Shown one piece after another: positions 10,585-22,502 of a DNA stretch of 64,000 nucleotides. The notes under the pieces are model-generated. The model was not told the DNA's origin. It worked only from the letters and a program-made list of their open reading frames with translations, and ran no database searches. Numbering within the stretch: position 1 is the stretch's first letter; each line of letters begins with the position of its first letter. This stretch comes from Erpetoichthys calabaricus (Eukaryota; Chordata; Cladistia; Polypteriformes; Polypteridae), in the NCBI RefSeq assembly GCF_900747795.2, contig NC_041394.2:338977914-339041913 (forward strand). Direction: 5' to 3'. A program made the translations under genes and the position numbers.

Positions 10585-11155
10585 GTGCAGAAAGGGGTTA
10601 ACACACTTACACCTGGCAAATAGTGGCAGAAGTTGGCAGACTGCGAGGAAACAGCTGGTTTTCCCAAGAGAGGGTGCAATAACTACTCTCCAGCTAGACA
10701 TTGTCATGTGGTCTGTGGTGGAGAAGAGGGTCCTGCTCATTGAATTAATCATCCATTGGTAGGGGGGTATGATAGCAGCCCATGAAAGGAAGCGGAGTGC
10801 CAAGAGGCTGGCTGGAAAGCCAGAGTTTAACCCTGTGGAGGTCAGTTGCCAGGGCTTTGTTGGCAAAGTGACAGTCCAATTGATACACGGTATGAGAGTG
10901 GCAGGCTCCAGCTTGAGGAAAGCCATAAAGGCACTGGGAGAAGAAACAGAGAAAGGGAGCTACTAGCTTTGGCTGTGAAGGAAAGATATTGATTGGGGGT
11001 CAGCACCCCAGTGAAGGCAGCTGCAGGGGGTGGCAGGGAGACGTCCCCAGGATGCCACTGGCCCTCATCCCCGCCGGGAGATGTACTGGTTTAGGGGGCG
11101 AAACATCTGTGAGTGGTGGTTTCCAGCTGACAACTGTAAAATAAAAATTACATAC
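10585..11155 (+). mobile_element. LINE 3' end with restriction-like endonuclease (R2/HERO/NeSL type)
   Basis: Translation near 10690-10980 gives LQLDIVMWSVVEKRVLLIEL, then AHERKRSAKRL, NPVEVSCQGFVGKVTVQLI and GSSLRKAIKALGEE. This is the layout of the C-terminal PD-(D/E)XK endonuclease of R2/HERO/NeSL LINEs (D-I-V-x-W-S, then I-E-L, then H-E-R-K). The reading frame has an in-frame TAG after IIHW and ends in an A-rich tail. Reverse transcriptase is missing, so the copy is 5'-truncated. Clade assignment is from memory of the family. Confidence 0.6.
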
Positions 11156-11189
11156 CCCCCTTACTTCTAAAGGTGAACGTATGGCCTGT

Positions 11190-11515
11190 CATATCATATG
11201 CTGGACTGCTGAGCAAGAATGCACTCTGTGCTTAAAGTTCAAAATGCTTTTTAAGAACTTCTGTTTTTGTGTTAAAATAGCTGTATGACTTATTAGCCAT
11301 ATTATGACTTATGCTAGAAAGAGGAACTACTCCTTAAGAAGCAAACAAGCTCACACTATAAGGAGCTGTTTGGAGATTGTAAGAGGGGTTGGCTTGTAAG
11401 CAGAGAACTCACAACTTCTCACCTGTTGCTAATAAAAATTGATCGATGAGGCTCCTGTCTTCCTCGGTGTATTTCTTCCACACGACCCTGCAACTAACCT
11501 AATAGCACTGGTGGA
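11190..11515 (+). mobile_element. LTR-like fragment
   Basis: A poly(A)-signal-like AATAAAAATTGATCG is followed by about 70 bases resembling an LTR 3' part and then TGGTGGAGGTGCGACAGG, which could be a primer-binding-site-like stretch. No coding region follows. Treated as a fossil LTR of uncertain family. Confidence 0.35.
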
Positions 11516-11519
11516 GGTG

Positions 11520-12248
11520 CGACAGGCTGAAGCTCCGAAGAAGGATATAAAATCTTACCTATACAATGAACATTCTATAAGAACATAACATATCAAGTGT
11601 TTGTTACTATGACTGACTGCAAGTTACCCAGAAGCCACTGGACAGATACATAGGATCGATAATCTTGTTAATTGCCTTTCACCAGCAAAGACACGGGACA
11701 TTTAATTATGTTTTATTTTGAATGTCAGAAAGACGTGACATTTTTCAGATAAGGAAGCCGAGAGTTTATAGGTCAGGTAGTTTTACTTCTTGATCTTGGT
11801 ACCATAATAATGATTAACTCAGGCATGTAAGAATTAAACTGCACTCTGTACTTGTGACTCTGATGACGTTATAGAACCCAGTAGTGAATTTCCTGTCTCT
11901 CTTGTATGAAATCTACTTACTAACTGTAGCTTTATGTGGTGAGTAGTTTCAATACAGAGAGAAAAATAAGCAAACTAAGTGACTTTTCTCTTCCTTTCCC
12001 TCTCTCTACCACTATTATTATGTATTTATTCAAGTATTTTATAGTAAGATTAAAAGACAAGATTGAGTGTTGGCTTAAAACAGGAGTCTTACTGCTTTTT
12101 GTGTGCCTCATCAGTGTTTTCCAAGTTCTGTTTTTCTTTAGTACTTAAGAAAGCAAACATGCCAAAGTCAAAAGCAGAGAAAAATTGTCAGTAATAAATA
12201 GTTGGTTCTGGGGTTAGAATGGTGGTGTTGGTTGAGTTTATTATTATA
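11520..12248. other. No gene recognised
   Basis: Unique-looking A/T-rich sequence; no exon or repeat end could be supported. Confidence 0.45.
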
Positions 12249-12249
12249 T

Positions 12250-12560
12250 GCGGAGTTCAGACCTGGGGGGGGGTGGGGGTCCCCCTTGTGGCTGCTGGTC
12301 TTTGTTCCAACCAGTTTCATGTTGAGCAAGTAATTTTTACCTTTTGTTGGTCTCATTGTTTAATTACATGTTCTTTCATTTATCTTATATTTGCATTCAG
12401 AAACGTACAGTAATATTATATATGAAATTTACTTGTGATATACGAAATAAATGAAATTACCAGTTTGTAATATAACACAATCTGGGAAGTAACATCTTAC
12501 TTAATTAACAAAGGGGTCCAAATTAAAGTCGAAAGTTGTTGGAATGAAAACCTGCAGTGT
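12250..12560. mobile_element. hAT-like non-autonomous element, short copy
   Basis: Ends resemble those at 9263 and 38831: TGTGGCTGCTGGTCTTTGTTCC on the left and GTTGGAATGAAAACCTGCAG on the right. It has a shortened interior and lies about 130 bases before the zinc-finger splice acceptor. Confidence 0.6.
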
Positions 12561-12688
12561 GTTTTTCAGGCTCCAGCACTAATGTTGACGAGCACTGCAG
12601 TAAATGGCCACCACTAGCCACATCTCTTCTTTTTCCAACTTCACATGCCTACTTACCATTGTGCTTTTCTTATGTTTTCTTTCTGCAG

Positions 12689-14121
12689 ATTCTCTGGGGA
12701 GTTGCAGCTTTTCTCCATCTTTACCCACTCAGACTCCTCTTCACTTCAAAGCGCAAATGGCATCTCGTATTGAAAATATGATCAAATCGGCACCTGGATC
12801 AGAGAGTTTAACTCTGGTCTCTTTACGGTTTATTTCTGTGCGTGTTGTGAAGCAAAAGAGAACAGCCGCAATTACCAGCCAGCAACAGGTTCAAAATAGA
12901 AACCCGGGGCCTTTGTATGTCTGCCAAGAGCAAAGGAAAAGTTCTGAATGCAAACCTATTGCAGCGGAAATCAGTGGAACCACCAGTGGAGGCAGTCTTA
13001 AAAAACAGCCCCGAGTTAACACTGGAGAGAAGTCATATTGCTGCACTGAATGTGGCAAGAAATTTTCTCGAAGCAGCTATCTTAAAATCCACACAAGAAT
13101 TCATACTGGAGAGAAGCCATATTGTTGTTTGGAATGTGGAAAACAATTTTCTGACCGACGCACTTTGTATAACCATAGAAGAATTCATACAGGAGAGAAG
13201 CCATATTCCTGTCCAGAATGTGGTAAAAGATTTTTTAGGAAGACTGATATGTTTAAACATTCTAGCGTTCATACAAAAGAGAAACCATATTGCTGCACTG
13301 AATGTGGAAAACAATTTTCCCGAAACAGTTACCTTCAAGCCCACACAAGAATTCATACTGGGGAGAAGCCATTTTGCTGTTTGGAATGTGGAAAACAATT
13401 TTCACAAAGGAGCTATCTTCAAGCCCACACAAGAATTCATACTGGAGAGAAGCCATTTAAGTGTTCTGAATGTGGAAAACAATTTTCAGACAGGCGCTAT
13501 TTCCATACCCACGTAAAACTTCACAGTGAGAAACCCTACTGCTGTTCAGAATGTGGCAAACGATTCACAGAGATGGGTGCTCTTCATAGACATTCTAAAG
13601 TTCACACCGGAGAGAAGCCATTTTGTTGCACTGAATGTGGAAAACAATTTTCCCGAAGCAGACATCTTGAAACCCACACAAGAATTCATACTGGCGAAAA
13701 GCCGTTTTGCTGTCCTGAATGTGGCAAACAATTTTCGGACAAGAGCAATTTTAATAGTCACAAAAGAACTCATACTGGAAAGAAGCCGTTTTGCTGCCCT
13801 GAATGTGGAAAACGATTTTCACAAAAGAGTGCTCTTCAGACCCACAAAAGAATTCATACTGGGCAGAAGCCGTATTGCTGTTCCGAGTGTGGAAAACAAT
13901 TCTCACAACTGAGTGGCCTTCAGAATCATACAAGAATCCACACTGGAGAGAAATTATATTGTTGTTCAAAATGTGGAAAGGGGTTTTCCCAAATTGGCCA
14001 TCTTCAGCGACACACAAGAATTCATTCTAGAAGGAAGTACTTAAAATTCAAAGGCACAAAAAAAACCGAGTACCAAGAAAGGCAATCCAGAATTGAGCTA
14101 GATGTGGAATTGAACAAATGA
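12689..14121 (+). CDS. C2H2 zinc-finger protein, terminal exon (12 fingers)
   Basis: Probable nuclear DNA-binding transcription regulator. A pyrimidine tract and TTTCTGCAG end at 12688, and the frame then runs open to TGA at 14121. The acceptor splits a codon after its first base (phase 1), normal for the last exon of vertebrate C2H2 genes; the in-frame ATG at 12604 lies in intron and is not the likely start. From about 13036, twelve fingers in tandem follow the pattern CCxECGKxF...H...H with TGEKP-type linkers. Finger 6 has a shortened linker (HSEKP), and fingers 9, 10 and 12 have altered linkers. Fingers 4 and 5 are nearly identical (SYLQAHTRIH). The pre-finger spacer is low in known motifs; no KRAB, SCAN or BTB domain is in this exon. 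No stop or frameshift is seen. Upstream exons were not found here. Confidence 0.85.
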
Positions 14122-14170
14122 AATTGTGCCAGTAGTGCTGCGATCAACAGGTCTTATCAAAACAAAACAA

Positions 14171-14190
14171 AAATAAATAAATAAATAAAA
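14171..14190 (+). terminator. Candidate poly(A) signals of the zinc-finger gene
   Basis: A tandem AATAAA series (AAATAAATAAATAAATAAAA) begins about 50 bases after the stop codon. The position suits a 3' end, but simple AAAT repeats are also common by chance. Confidence 0.4.
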
Positions 14191-14786
14191 TTCCATGCCC
14201 ATGTAGGTGCCCTACTAATTACTATCACTCTTTATATCCTAGAGAAGGGAGCACTGTTAGGGGCAATACAAATGGTATGCAGAGCAAATGTAAGAGAGTA
14301 ACAACAGTAGCTTCATGACTCAGTCGTGAGTGAGGGTCCTGATAGTAAGCAAACCAACCATTGTTAAGAAATGAACTCGGTAAGAAGATATGGGTGTGCC
14401 TTGGTTTTAAATGATGGAGAAATATTATGGACAACATTAAATAAACATACAGATACGTAAATAAAAACATTGTGAAATTTGACAATAACGAAAGAGAGCC
14501 TGAAATGTGAGTATAAAGAAATGACAATGAGTTTTTTGTTTGTTGTCCATTATATTTCTCCAGATGCAATATGAAATATGTCTTGATTTTAAAACTTTCG
14601 CTTGTCAAAGTTGAGAGAATGGTCCGAGAGGAAACTAAATATTTTATTTGTTCTTCAAGCAAACTCTTGATGGTACAGTAGAGACTCGTGTTACACAAAG
14701 GACCTGCTCCTAGGTTAGTGGCTTCAAGGTAATTCCTGGCGCTGCCTACCACTATATATATTTTTTTTAAATTTAGAAATATTAAT

Positions 14787-14914
14787 GCCTGTGATGGGTT
14801 GTCACCCTGCCTGGGATTGGTTCCTGCCTTGTGCCCTGTGTTGGCTGGGATTGGCTCCAGCAGACCCACGTGACCCTGTGTTCGGATTCAGCAAGTTGGA
14901 AAATGGATGGATGG
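14787..14914 (+). mobile_element. tRNA-derived SINE, 3' part
   Basis: GGATTGGTTCCTGCCTTGTG, GGCTGGGATTGGCTCCAGCA and the tail GGAAAATGGATGGATGG match the 3' part of the full copy at 42137. Confidence 0.75.
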
Positions 14915-15910
14915 AATATTAATGCTTTTGCCAAAGTTTTACATGTTTAGCTCTTTTCTGTCATTTTTCTATAAAATTTTTTGGGCTTTTGTGTCTGCTC
15001 CCATAATGAGGATGAGCTTGTGAGCATACGCTGATAGCACATTGCTGCACCCACCACATGACAAACCACCTGGATCTGAACCCGAGTGCAGTGGGTGACA
15101 CCTCCGTACCACACGGGAAAAGTGTTGAGGTGTTTTACGGTGGCTGGAGTGCCAATCTCATAATGGTGTCCTAATAGTGACAATTAATGAGCGGAGTAGA
15201 TTAGTGCTATGCTGAATGATGAGAGGATTGACTACACAAATTACAAAACCCAGTGTGCTAAATTCTATTGGGTTGTAACAAGCATTTATGTGAATTACCT
15301 GGAGGTAATTTAATGTTGATCCTTAAGATTTTCATTTTCCTAATTTTCATCTTACATTTCCAAATGCTCTGGTTATTTAGGCTGTTATTTCCTAATGGTC
15401 GAGGTATCGAGTTGGACACTGAGTTAGCCTCAGCCTGTCAGCATTCGGAGTCATTTGTTCCTGAGTCTACTCGTCTTGTTGCTAATTACTATTATTACGA
15501 TATAATTAAGGGAGAAAACTCCAAAGGAAAACCTGAAGTGCTGGCCTAGGCACTGCATATGCTGGGATATTGCTGCCAATTAAATGTCTGTAGTCTGCCT
15601 CTTACATTTCACCAGAACCTCAAAGCTCCCCATTAGTTTGTACTGTTTACATGTTAATGGCTTCAATTATAAATGTAAACTGATAGCTTATCATACAGTG
15701 TACTCGTGTACAGTAACTAAGGCCGTGGGCACAACACTAGAGCAGAAGCAGATGTGGCACCTTGAATAAGCCTGATACAGTCAGAGCCTGAGGGCTCGCT
15801 TAGCCAAACATCATTTAGCCAGTAGAGACTCGCTCAAGTAAGACTGAGCACAGTGTGGGAGGCACACATTTGGTTCTTTTCTTATACTATAGTGCACAAT
15901 ATTAAGTAGA
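14915..15910. other. No gene; a faint hAT-like interior at about 15330-15530
   Basis: The stretch around 15400-15530 (GACACTGAGTTAGCCTCAGC, AATTAAGGGAGAAAACTCC) resembles the interior of the hAT copy at 9263. Nothing else is recognisable. Confidence 0.3.
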
Positions 15911-15911
15911 G

Positions 15912-16573
15912 CAGGGGTGTCGAACTCTGGGCCGGGAGGGCCGCAGTGGCAGCAGGTTTTCATTTCCTAATCAGTGACCAGTTTTCAGTGCTCATTAACT
16001 CCTTTTCCCTTCATTTTAATAGCCCTGTTTTTAAGGATTCCGTCCTCTGAATTGGTTCCTTTTTTCATTAAATGACAGCCAAACAGAAATGAGATGTGAA
16101 ACGAGCTGACAGATGACCAGCTAAATCAGGGATTCAGCCTCCAACCATTTTCACTCCGATCACTTTCTTAATGAGAAGCTGATTCTTGCTCTTAATTAAA
16201 CCCTTTATTTAATTCCTTGGCTTGTTGCTGCTCTCATTTTGCCACTGCAGACATTTCCAAAATGGTTGATTTTCTGTTTTTTTTTTTCTAAGAACACCGT
16301 CGATACGTTTTGGTCATCTGAGAGATCAGCCTTACTGAGACCTTCACCTTTCTTTATTTTTAGATATTGTGTGATGGGCACAGGTAAGCTGGTCATGTGG
16401 TGGCTTGTTTTGTGTCTCATTATTGTTTGGCTGCTAACTAAGGAAAACGAAGCAATTAAAGGGTCTGAGTCAAGTTAATTAAAATTTAGTAGCAAAAACT
16501 GGCCACTGATGAAGAAGATGGTTAGAATGAAAAACTGCCACCACTGCGGCCCACCAGGACTGGAGTTCAACAC
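15912..16573. mobile_element. hAT-like non-autonomous element, complete copy
   Basis: Starts CAGGGGTGTCGAACTCTGGG and ends with the inverted counterpart (CCAGGACTGGAGTTCAACAC). It is 662 bp, flanked by AAGTAGAG and ACATAGAG (6 of 8 matching). The interior is collinear, in reverse, with the copy at 43652. It encodes no transposase. Confidence 0.8.
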
Positions 16574-16574
16574 A

Positions 16575-17015
16575 CATAGAGTGATACTGACTTCTCACTC
16601 TTTTAAACACCATCATGTGCCAAAATGAGCCTGAGAAAAACAAAACACCTGAAGTGTCTTGTCTGTTATCCTGTCACATACTGCACTGTCACGGTGAAAA
16701 TACAACATGCCCTTCATGCACAATCCGCCATTCCACGCAGCAACCAATTTCACATTTTTCACACTTCTTTTTTTATGGTTTCAAGTTTGTGCAATGTGGG
16801 AATCATGCCAGTTTAATGTGCTTAATTTGAGATTATCCTGCATTTTAGGTGATGGGAGAGGTTGCTTTATTAATTAAATTATATATAACAGACAATCCCA
16901 GAAAGGTAATTGCTTATGTAAAATAGGATTTTAATCTGATGTAGTGTAGTCGCATACGGAAGATTTTATTTTATCAATAATCTACCATGTTAACTGAGCA
17001 TTCCAGACACGCAGC
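16575..17015. other. No gene recognised
   Basis: Unique-looking sequence; no exon or repeat end could be supported. Confidence 0.4.
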
Positions 17016-17019
17016 TTAA

Positions 17020-17682
17020 CTCTTAGAGGGCTGAATATTTTTCCCAAAAAACTCATTTTTCTGAAAAACACAAAGCAATGGTTTCACACATAAACATAAA
17101 ACGTCTGTCGCTGTGTGCTGTTGCCGCCTATTTGCAGTTTCTGCTGGCAGCACAGGGACAGCTCAATGGCCAGCAGGCAAGCCAGCTACCTGGCTGTCTT
17201 CATGCAGCGGGTATCATTTGCATTGCAAAGCAATCTGGTGTACACCTCTTGTTACCATAAGTGTCTGTCCTCCCAGGCGAACATTGCCGTAAGGGCATCA
17301 GCTACACAAACGTCTTCAGCACCACGATCAGCAGGGTACCGTTCAGCTGATATCAGTACCTTGTTTTCGATCTTCATCTCCAGATCACTTGCATCAGAAT
17401 CAGAATCTGACATGTCCGATTCAGCAATAATGCACAAAACATCGTCCATGTGGTATTTCGTTTTGTGCGTTCGCCTTGATCTCTCGCTAGATGTTGATGC
17501 ATTTAAGAGGTGGTTTGCTCTTTGCTACTCATGCACGCCCAGGGAAGCGAGGTCACAGCAGCAAAGCCAACTTTCCTTCTAGCAAAGAGAGTAACTAAAC
17601 TAAAATGGAAAGGTGAGTTTGTCTCTGATTACCGTCCTCTATCCCTGAATTTTGACAAAAGTCGACATCCGCCCTGAAAGAG
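17020..17682 (-). mobile_element. piggyBac-like element, internally deleted
   Basis: TTAA flanks both ends (17016 and 17683), with inverted ends CTCTTAGAGGGCTG and (reverse) CTCTTTCAGGGCGG: the TTAA duplication is diagnostic of piggyBac. On the minus strand, 17449-17252 encodes an acidic stretch (AESDMSDSDSDASDLEMKIE) like the N-terminus of piggyBac transposases. The catalytic part is missing. Confidence 0.75.
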
Positions 17683-17686
17683 TTAA

Positions 17687-19190
17687 ATGCTGATGTAATA
17701 GAAAGATTAGATTGTTTCCTACAAATAGAACATTATAAAGGTGTAAAGTTTTCCAACTGGGTACTTATGCACAAGTGGAAACTTGAAGAAACATAACTAA
17801 GAGGTGTAAGCCTTGAACTGAAATATTATAAACAAGAAGTAGATTTGTGTGTGTTTATGTATTACCATTTTTTTTATTCATTTTTGTGTGAATTGTTTTT
17901 GCTGTGGAACACTAAAACTTTTAAGACTGTGGACTTTTTTTGTGCTCACATCAAACTCGATGCCTGAAACTTTCCAGTAGCTGTAAGACTGTGGAAACCT
18001 TCAAGGAATGCAGCTACAGTATAAATGGATGTCCTGTACGGTTTATCCAACGAGAGACGCATGTGACCTGGGAATGAGTTCTTTTGGAATTGCAGTCCCT
18101 ACTTGAACTTTTGCATAACACAACAAAGATATGAAGACTATAGGAATACTTCCTATCCTAATTTAAATTACAATGTACTATATAATGCATACAGTTGCAG
18201 AAAATACATGGAACTGTACAATTGTCTTACAGTTAATTCTGCAGTTGGATCTTTGACATCTGTATGTCCACCTTCATAATAGTTGGAGGCATTTCTCTTA
18301 GCAGAGCCTTGATGGGATGATGTCCGTTCATGCAAACTGGCTCTAGGGTCAGTGATGCTCCGACAGGCCGTCTATTTATTTGGGACACTTTCTAATGACC
18401 GATACTCTGGTATATTGTTAATACTAATACCACCATTCTGTGTGTGGCTTAGACTCTGTTCTACCAATTTAGTGAGTTCTTTGCATGTTCTTCTGACCAA
18501 TACTATAAATGGATTAGGCTCCCTTCAAACAATTGAACATGTTTTTAGAATATCTGATTGGCCATACATTCTTTAGCCCTCTGTCAAACTGGAGCTGTGC
18601 ACTTGCTCTAATCGCTCACCTCCATTAAGATCCTATTTTACAGCCCGTCAACGGCTGCATGCGAAAATTTGTTTGACATCAATTAGCAAATCTTATAAAG
18701 TACTTGGCCGAAATGCATGTTTAAACATACTGTACATATTGTATATTCAATATAAATGATGCTAACAGATCACACTATTGCATCATTATTATACAACTGT
18801 GGTTATGTTATTGTTTTTTCAACCCATAGTTACAACTCAAATAAAAACCGTCAACCTCAGATATTGAGAGCTTCAACGTGAAGCCAAAAGAAGTGTTATG
18901 TTTTTCATACTGGATGCTAGTTTCAGCATGATGGTTTAATGTTGTATCAGGATTCACGTTGTTATACTATATTGTTAAATATAGTTTATCATTTTATACG
19001 CCTGATTGACACTGTAAATAAAAGTTTGCTGGTTTACTTCTGATTTTTTTTAACCCGTGTTTTAATGCCTCATGGATACAGATTGTTAAAATAAATAGCC
19101 TATTTAGCAGAATTGTATCCTTCGCTTTAACAAATTACTTTGTTGCAGGGTGTGTTGAGGTGCTTCTTCTGGGGTTTTGTTCAAAGCTTC
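17687..19190. other. No gene recognised; poly(A)-signal-like sites at about 18840 and 19017
   Basis: A/T-rich DNA between the two piggyBac-like copies. AATAAA motifs occur but no upstream coding exon was found on either strand. Confidence 0.4.
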
Positions 19191-19354
19191 TTAACTCTTT
19201 GGGGGCTGAATATTTTTTCCAATAAAACTTTTTTTTTTCCTGAAAAGCACACAAAGCAATGGTTTTACAAAGAAATCCACGTAATACATCTGTTGCTGCG
19301 TACTGTGGCTGCCGGTTCGCCAGGAATGCTCAACAAGTTGGCTTTCCACCCTGG

Positions 19355-19495
19355 CCATCGGGCCTTACTTTTATGCTATGTTAATTATTATTGCTTAATT
19401 TTATTTTTATGTTTTCTTTTTTTCATCCTTTAAAGCACTTTGAGCTACATCATATGAAAACGTCCTCTAGAAATAAATGATGATGTTGTTCATTG
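19355..19495 (+). mobile_element. L2-like LINE 3' tail
   Basis: CTATGTTAATTATTATTGC, AAAGCACTTTGAGCTACATC and AAATAAATGATGATGTTG match the tails at 45003 and 51900. Only the last part of the 3' region is present. Confidence 0.7.
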
Positions 19496-19939
19496 AGGTA
19501 TGTAATAAACTTGGCAGGGACGAAAGGGGGCGCTTTCACTAACATTATCTTCACCCAGTGAGGGCACGTAGCCCTGCACCCTTCCGGTTCACCAGCCAAA
19601 AAAATCTATTCTGCCCTGAAGGAGGTGTCTTTTCCGACCAGAGAGATCCCCTCCGACGGACCCTCATATGTCAAATCTATTTTATTCCACTACATTGTTC
19701 CTAAGGGCAAAAAACAAAGTGCCAAGTGGTGTGCTTTTATTGGACAATTCAGGTAGCTATTCAGGTTGGCGTCCCAACTTTTACTTTTGCGTCATCAGTC
19801 ATTCCTGTACCTGGCCACAAAGTGTATGCATGAAGTGGCCTTCATTCAGAGTTGGTTCCTGATTTGTATTCTGTGGTGTTTTGGTTTGTTCCATAACGCC
19901 TGGAATGAATGTTACAGCAAACAACCTGGTCTAAGAAGT

Positions 19940-20062
19940 GGGGATCCAGTTGGGGTCATCCTGTTAGCGTACAAGTTAGCCACACAAATGTTTATGGCCC
20001 ATTCACAGTATCCTGAAAACATGTCTTTGGATTATGGGAGAAAACCCATTTGAACATGGGGA
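19940..20062 (-). mobile_element. tRNA-derived SINE fragment
   Basis: CATGTCTTTGGATTATGGGA and AACATGGGGAGAACA match the middle of the SINE at 42137 in the same (minus) orientation. Strongly diverged. Confidence 0.45.
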
Positions 20063-20418
20063 GAACATAAAGAAGGTTCTCAACCTGGAAACTGAAGTGA
20101 ATCTAGCCAATGTCAGGCTATGCAATGTCTCCATGAGTAGTTTTGTATCTTTTCCTACCCTGCAATCAAAACAGTGAACAGTTGGTGCCCCCTAGGCTGC
20201 CTTTTCCACCTCGAGGCCAGTTGGGCCCTGATGATCTTGTATTTATAAGCGGTGCTCTTTCCCTGGCCTATGGTGTAAAATGAACAGGAGGTGACCCCAC
20301 TGGTGTCTCTTTATTTTAGAACACTATAGTCTGGACAAACTTTATTCTTATCTCTTTGGCTCCAAATTAATGAAAACAAGGAAATAAATGGGTAGAGCTA
20401 TCAGTGTTTCAAATACTA

Positions 20419-20730
20419 CAGTCGTGGCCCAAAGTTTTCAGAATGACACAAATATTTATTTTCACAAAGTTTGCTGCCTCACTTTTTATGATGGCCATTT
20501 GCATCGACTCCAGAATAATCTGAAGAGTGATCAGATGAATAGTAATTCATTGTAAAGTCCCCTTTTGTCATGAAGATGAACTTCGTCCCAAAAAACCACT
20601 GCACGTCAGCCCTGCCACAAAAGGACCTGCTGCCGTCACTTCAGTGGTCCTCTTATTAACTCGGGCTGAAGGTCATTCTTATCATGGTGATGGAGTTAGA
20701 ACAGAGAGGTGAAGAAGGCTTCAGGTCACT
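20419..20730 (+). mobile_element. Tc1-like element, left-end fragment
   Basis: CAGTCGTGGCCCAAAGTTTTC and GAATGACACAAATATT after TA form the terminal repeat of a known fish Tc1 family. The following 250 bases (CCTGCCACAAAAGGACCTGC) match its sub-terminal region. There is no transposase. Confidence 0.7.
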
Positions 20731-20734
20731 TGAT

Positions 20735-20895
20735 TGACAACACCACCCGATCAAAGCACCTACATTAATGGATTGAAGGCCAGAGGTCCACATGACCATC
20801 ATCATCATCTAATTCTTCCACGTGAAGCCTGAAAACCATGAGGACTGATTGAGATCACTGATGTTAGGTAGATTACCCAGTGGGGGGCTGAGTGG
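20735..20895 (+). mobile_element. L2-like LINE 3' untranslated fragment
   Basis: Collinear with 51660-51845 (AATCAAAGCACCTACATTAA, GTCCACATGACCATCATCAT, GGCTGAGTGGTCTCGTGGGC). Confidence 0.65.
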
Positions 20896-21315
20896 TCTCG
20901 TGGGCTCGAAACCCCTGCAAATGAATGTTGCTGTAGGTGCGTCCGCTACACCAACCTGTTCAGCAAAATGATTAGCTGATGCTGGTACCTCACATTCATT
21001 TTCAACCACTTGTATCAAAGTTGTAGTCTGAAGAGTCTAATTCAGCAATAATATGCAAAAAGTCTTCCATGAAGTATTTTGCTTTACGCATTTGCTTCAA
21101 TCTCTCGGCAAATGTCAATGCCATTTTTACCGTTGTTTGCACTTCGCTACTCGCACGAGTGTACGGAAGCTCCGATATTACCAACAAAGCTAACTTTCCT
21201 TCTAGCAAACAGAGTCAAACTAAAACTTAACGGTGGGTTTTGTCACCATTTACAGTTGATTACCATGTCAACCCGTCCTTTTGACAAAAGTCGACATCCG
21301 CCCTAAAAGAGTTAA

Positions 21316-22373
21316 GGACAAGTTTGATCATCTGCAGTTCAAGTCCAATCAGTAATGTGAACTCAGGTGTCCATATGAATGGTGGTATTGCTCACTTAAG
21401 ATAGTTTAATAAATTGATCTGATGGAGCTTCTACCGAACCGAACTCCTGAGACTTGGCACTGACTAGAGGTGAGGCTCGTGGTCATATGGGGTAACGGAC
21501 AACTTGAGAACAGGACTGGTGCAGAACTTTAGTGATCGGCCCTACACTGAGGAAGACAGAATGGAGATCAAGTCCACTAGGTTATGGATTGCCTAAACAA
21601 ATGCAACTTGTAATAATTACATTTTATTTAACTTAACAAGTACTTGAACTATTGAACAACAGCAAATGGAAGAAAATGCAAATGTCAGAAAGATTGTCAA
21701 ACAATCCAAATCCAGAAAACACGAGAAAAAAAAGGCAAAAATGACAAAGACACAATTCTGAATTTGTTTGGTTTATTTGCACAGTTGTTTTCCCTTCTGG
21801 CTTTTGATGTCACCAACATTTTGGTCTTGTTTCCTTCTTCTGATCCTTACTCTTTGTCCTTGCGGTCTGCCAGTACCAGCTCTGGCACAACACAGCCACT
21901 GTAAGTGAAACGTGTCTTGAATCTGTCTGCCTCTTTAAGTAGGACATGCCGACTACATTTATACCAGCACACATTCAAATTAGAAAATGCAATCATATAT
22001 AATGTTTAACGTTGTAAACTATATAACTGATAATAGTTGACATATAAGAAGTCTTATTTCTTTTAGTGAGGTATTACCCATGACTTTTAATGATAAACTA
22101 TTTTGGGACTTTACAGAATACTTAATAGCAGAGGTGTGTTTCTGGCCCATACCATTTATCTGTATACTGATTGGTGAAAATCAAAATATATTCAAATGTG
22201 TTATGTAAATGCACTATGAAGAGATTGGATAGACACAGGAAGAAGTTTGGGGGCAGCTGCCCGTATACTTGAATTAGGCTGCCAAAATTGAAACGTCCGT
22301 TCCATAGAACAGATCTCAATAAATAGACTTCAGTCCAACAATAGAACAAGCATAACAGGCAAAGATGGCAGTT
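21316..22373. other. No gene recognised
   Basis: Unique-looking sequence with no supported exon or repeat end. Confidence 0.4.
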
Positions 22374-22374
22374 T

Positions 22375-22468
<94 letters not shown>

Positions 22469-22502
22469 CTTTATTAATCCCAAGGGGAAATTCACAAAAA
22501 GC
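22374..22502 (-). repeat. GATA microsatellite attached to a LINE 3' end
   Basis: About 23 TAGA/GATA units (22374-22468), then CTTTATTAATCCCAAGGGGA, the reverse of the 3' end of RTE/Rex3-like LINEs. The array grew on the LINE's TATC tail. Confidence 0.85.

Larger units (their letters stand above)
19195..21311 (-). mobile_element. piggyBac-like element, second copy, broken up by other repeats
   Basis: TTAA at 19191 and 21312; the left end CTCTTTGGGGGCTGAATATT and the right end CGACATCCGCCCTAAAAGAG match the copy at 17020. The left piece covers about 19195-19335 and the right piece about 20895-21311. The middle is occupied by L2 tail pieces, a SINE piece, a Tc1-like piece and unclassified DNA. 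Minus-strand sequence near 21200-21010 matches the coding remnant of the first copy. Confidence 0.7.

Noticed and set aside
12917-14030. Several long frames overlapping the zinc-finger exon on both strands
   Set aside because: They follow from the 84-base repeat of the finger array; only the frame with the C2H2 pattern has biological meaning.
18352-18576. 74-residue frame in the gap between piggyBac-like copies
   Set aside because: No family pattern and no exon borders.
22374-22468. Regular repeat array that might suggest CRISPR
   Set aside because: Plain GATA microsatellite without spacers.
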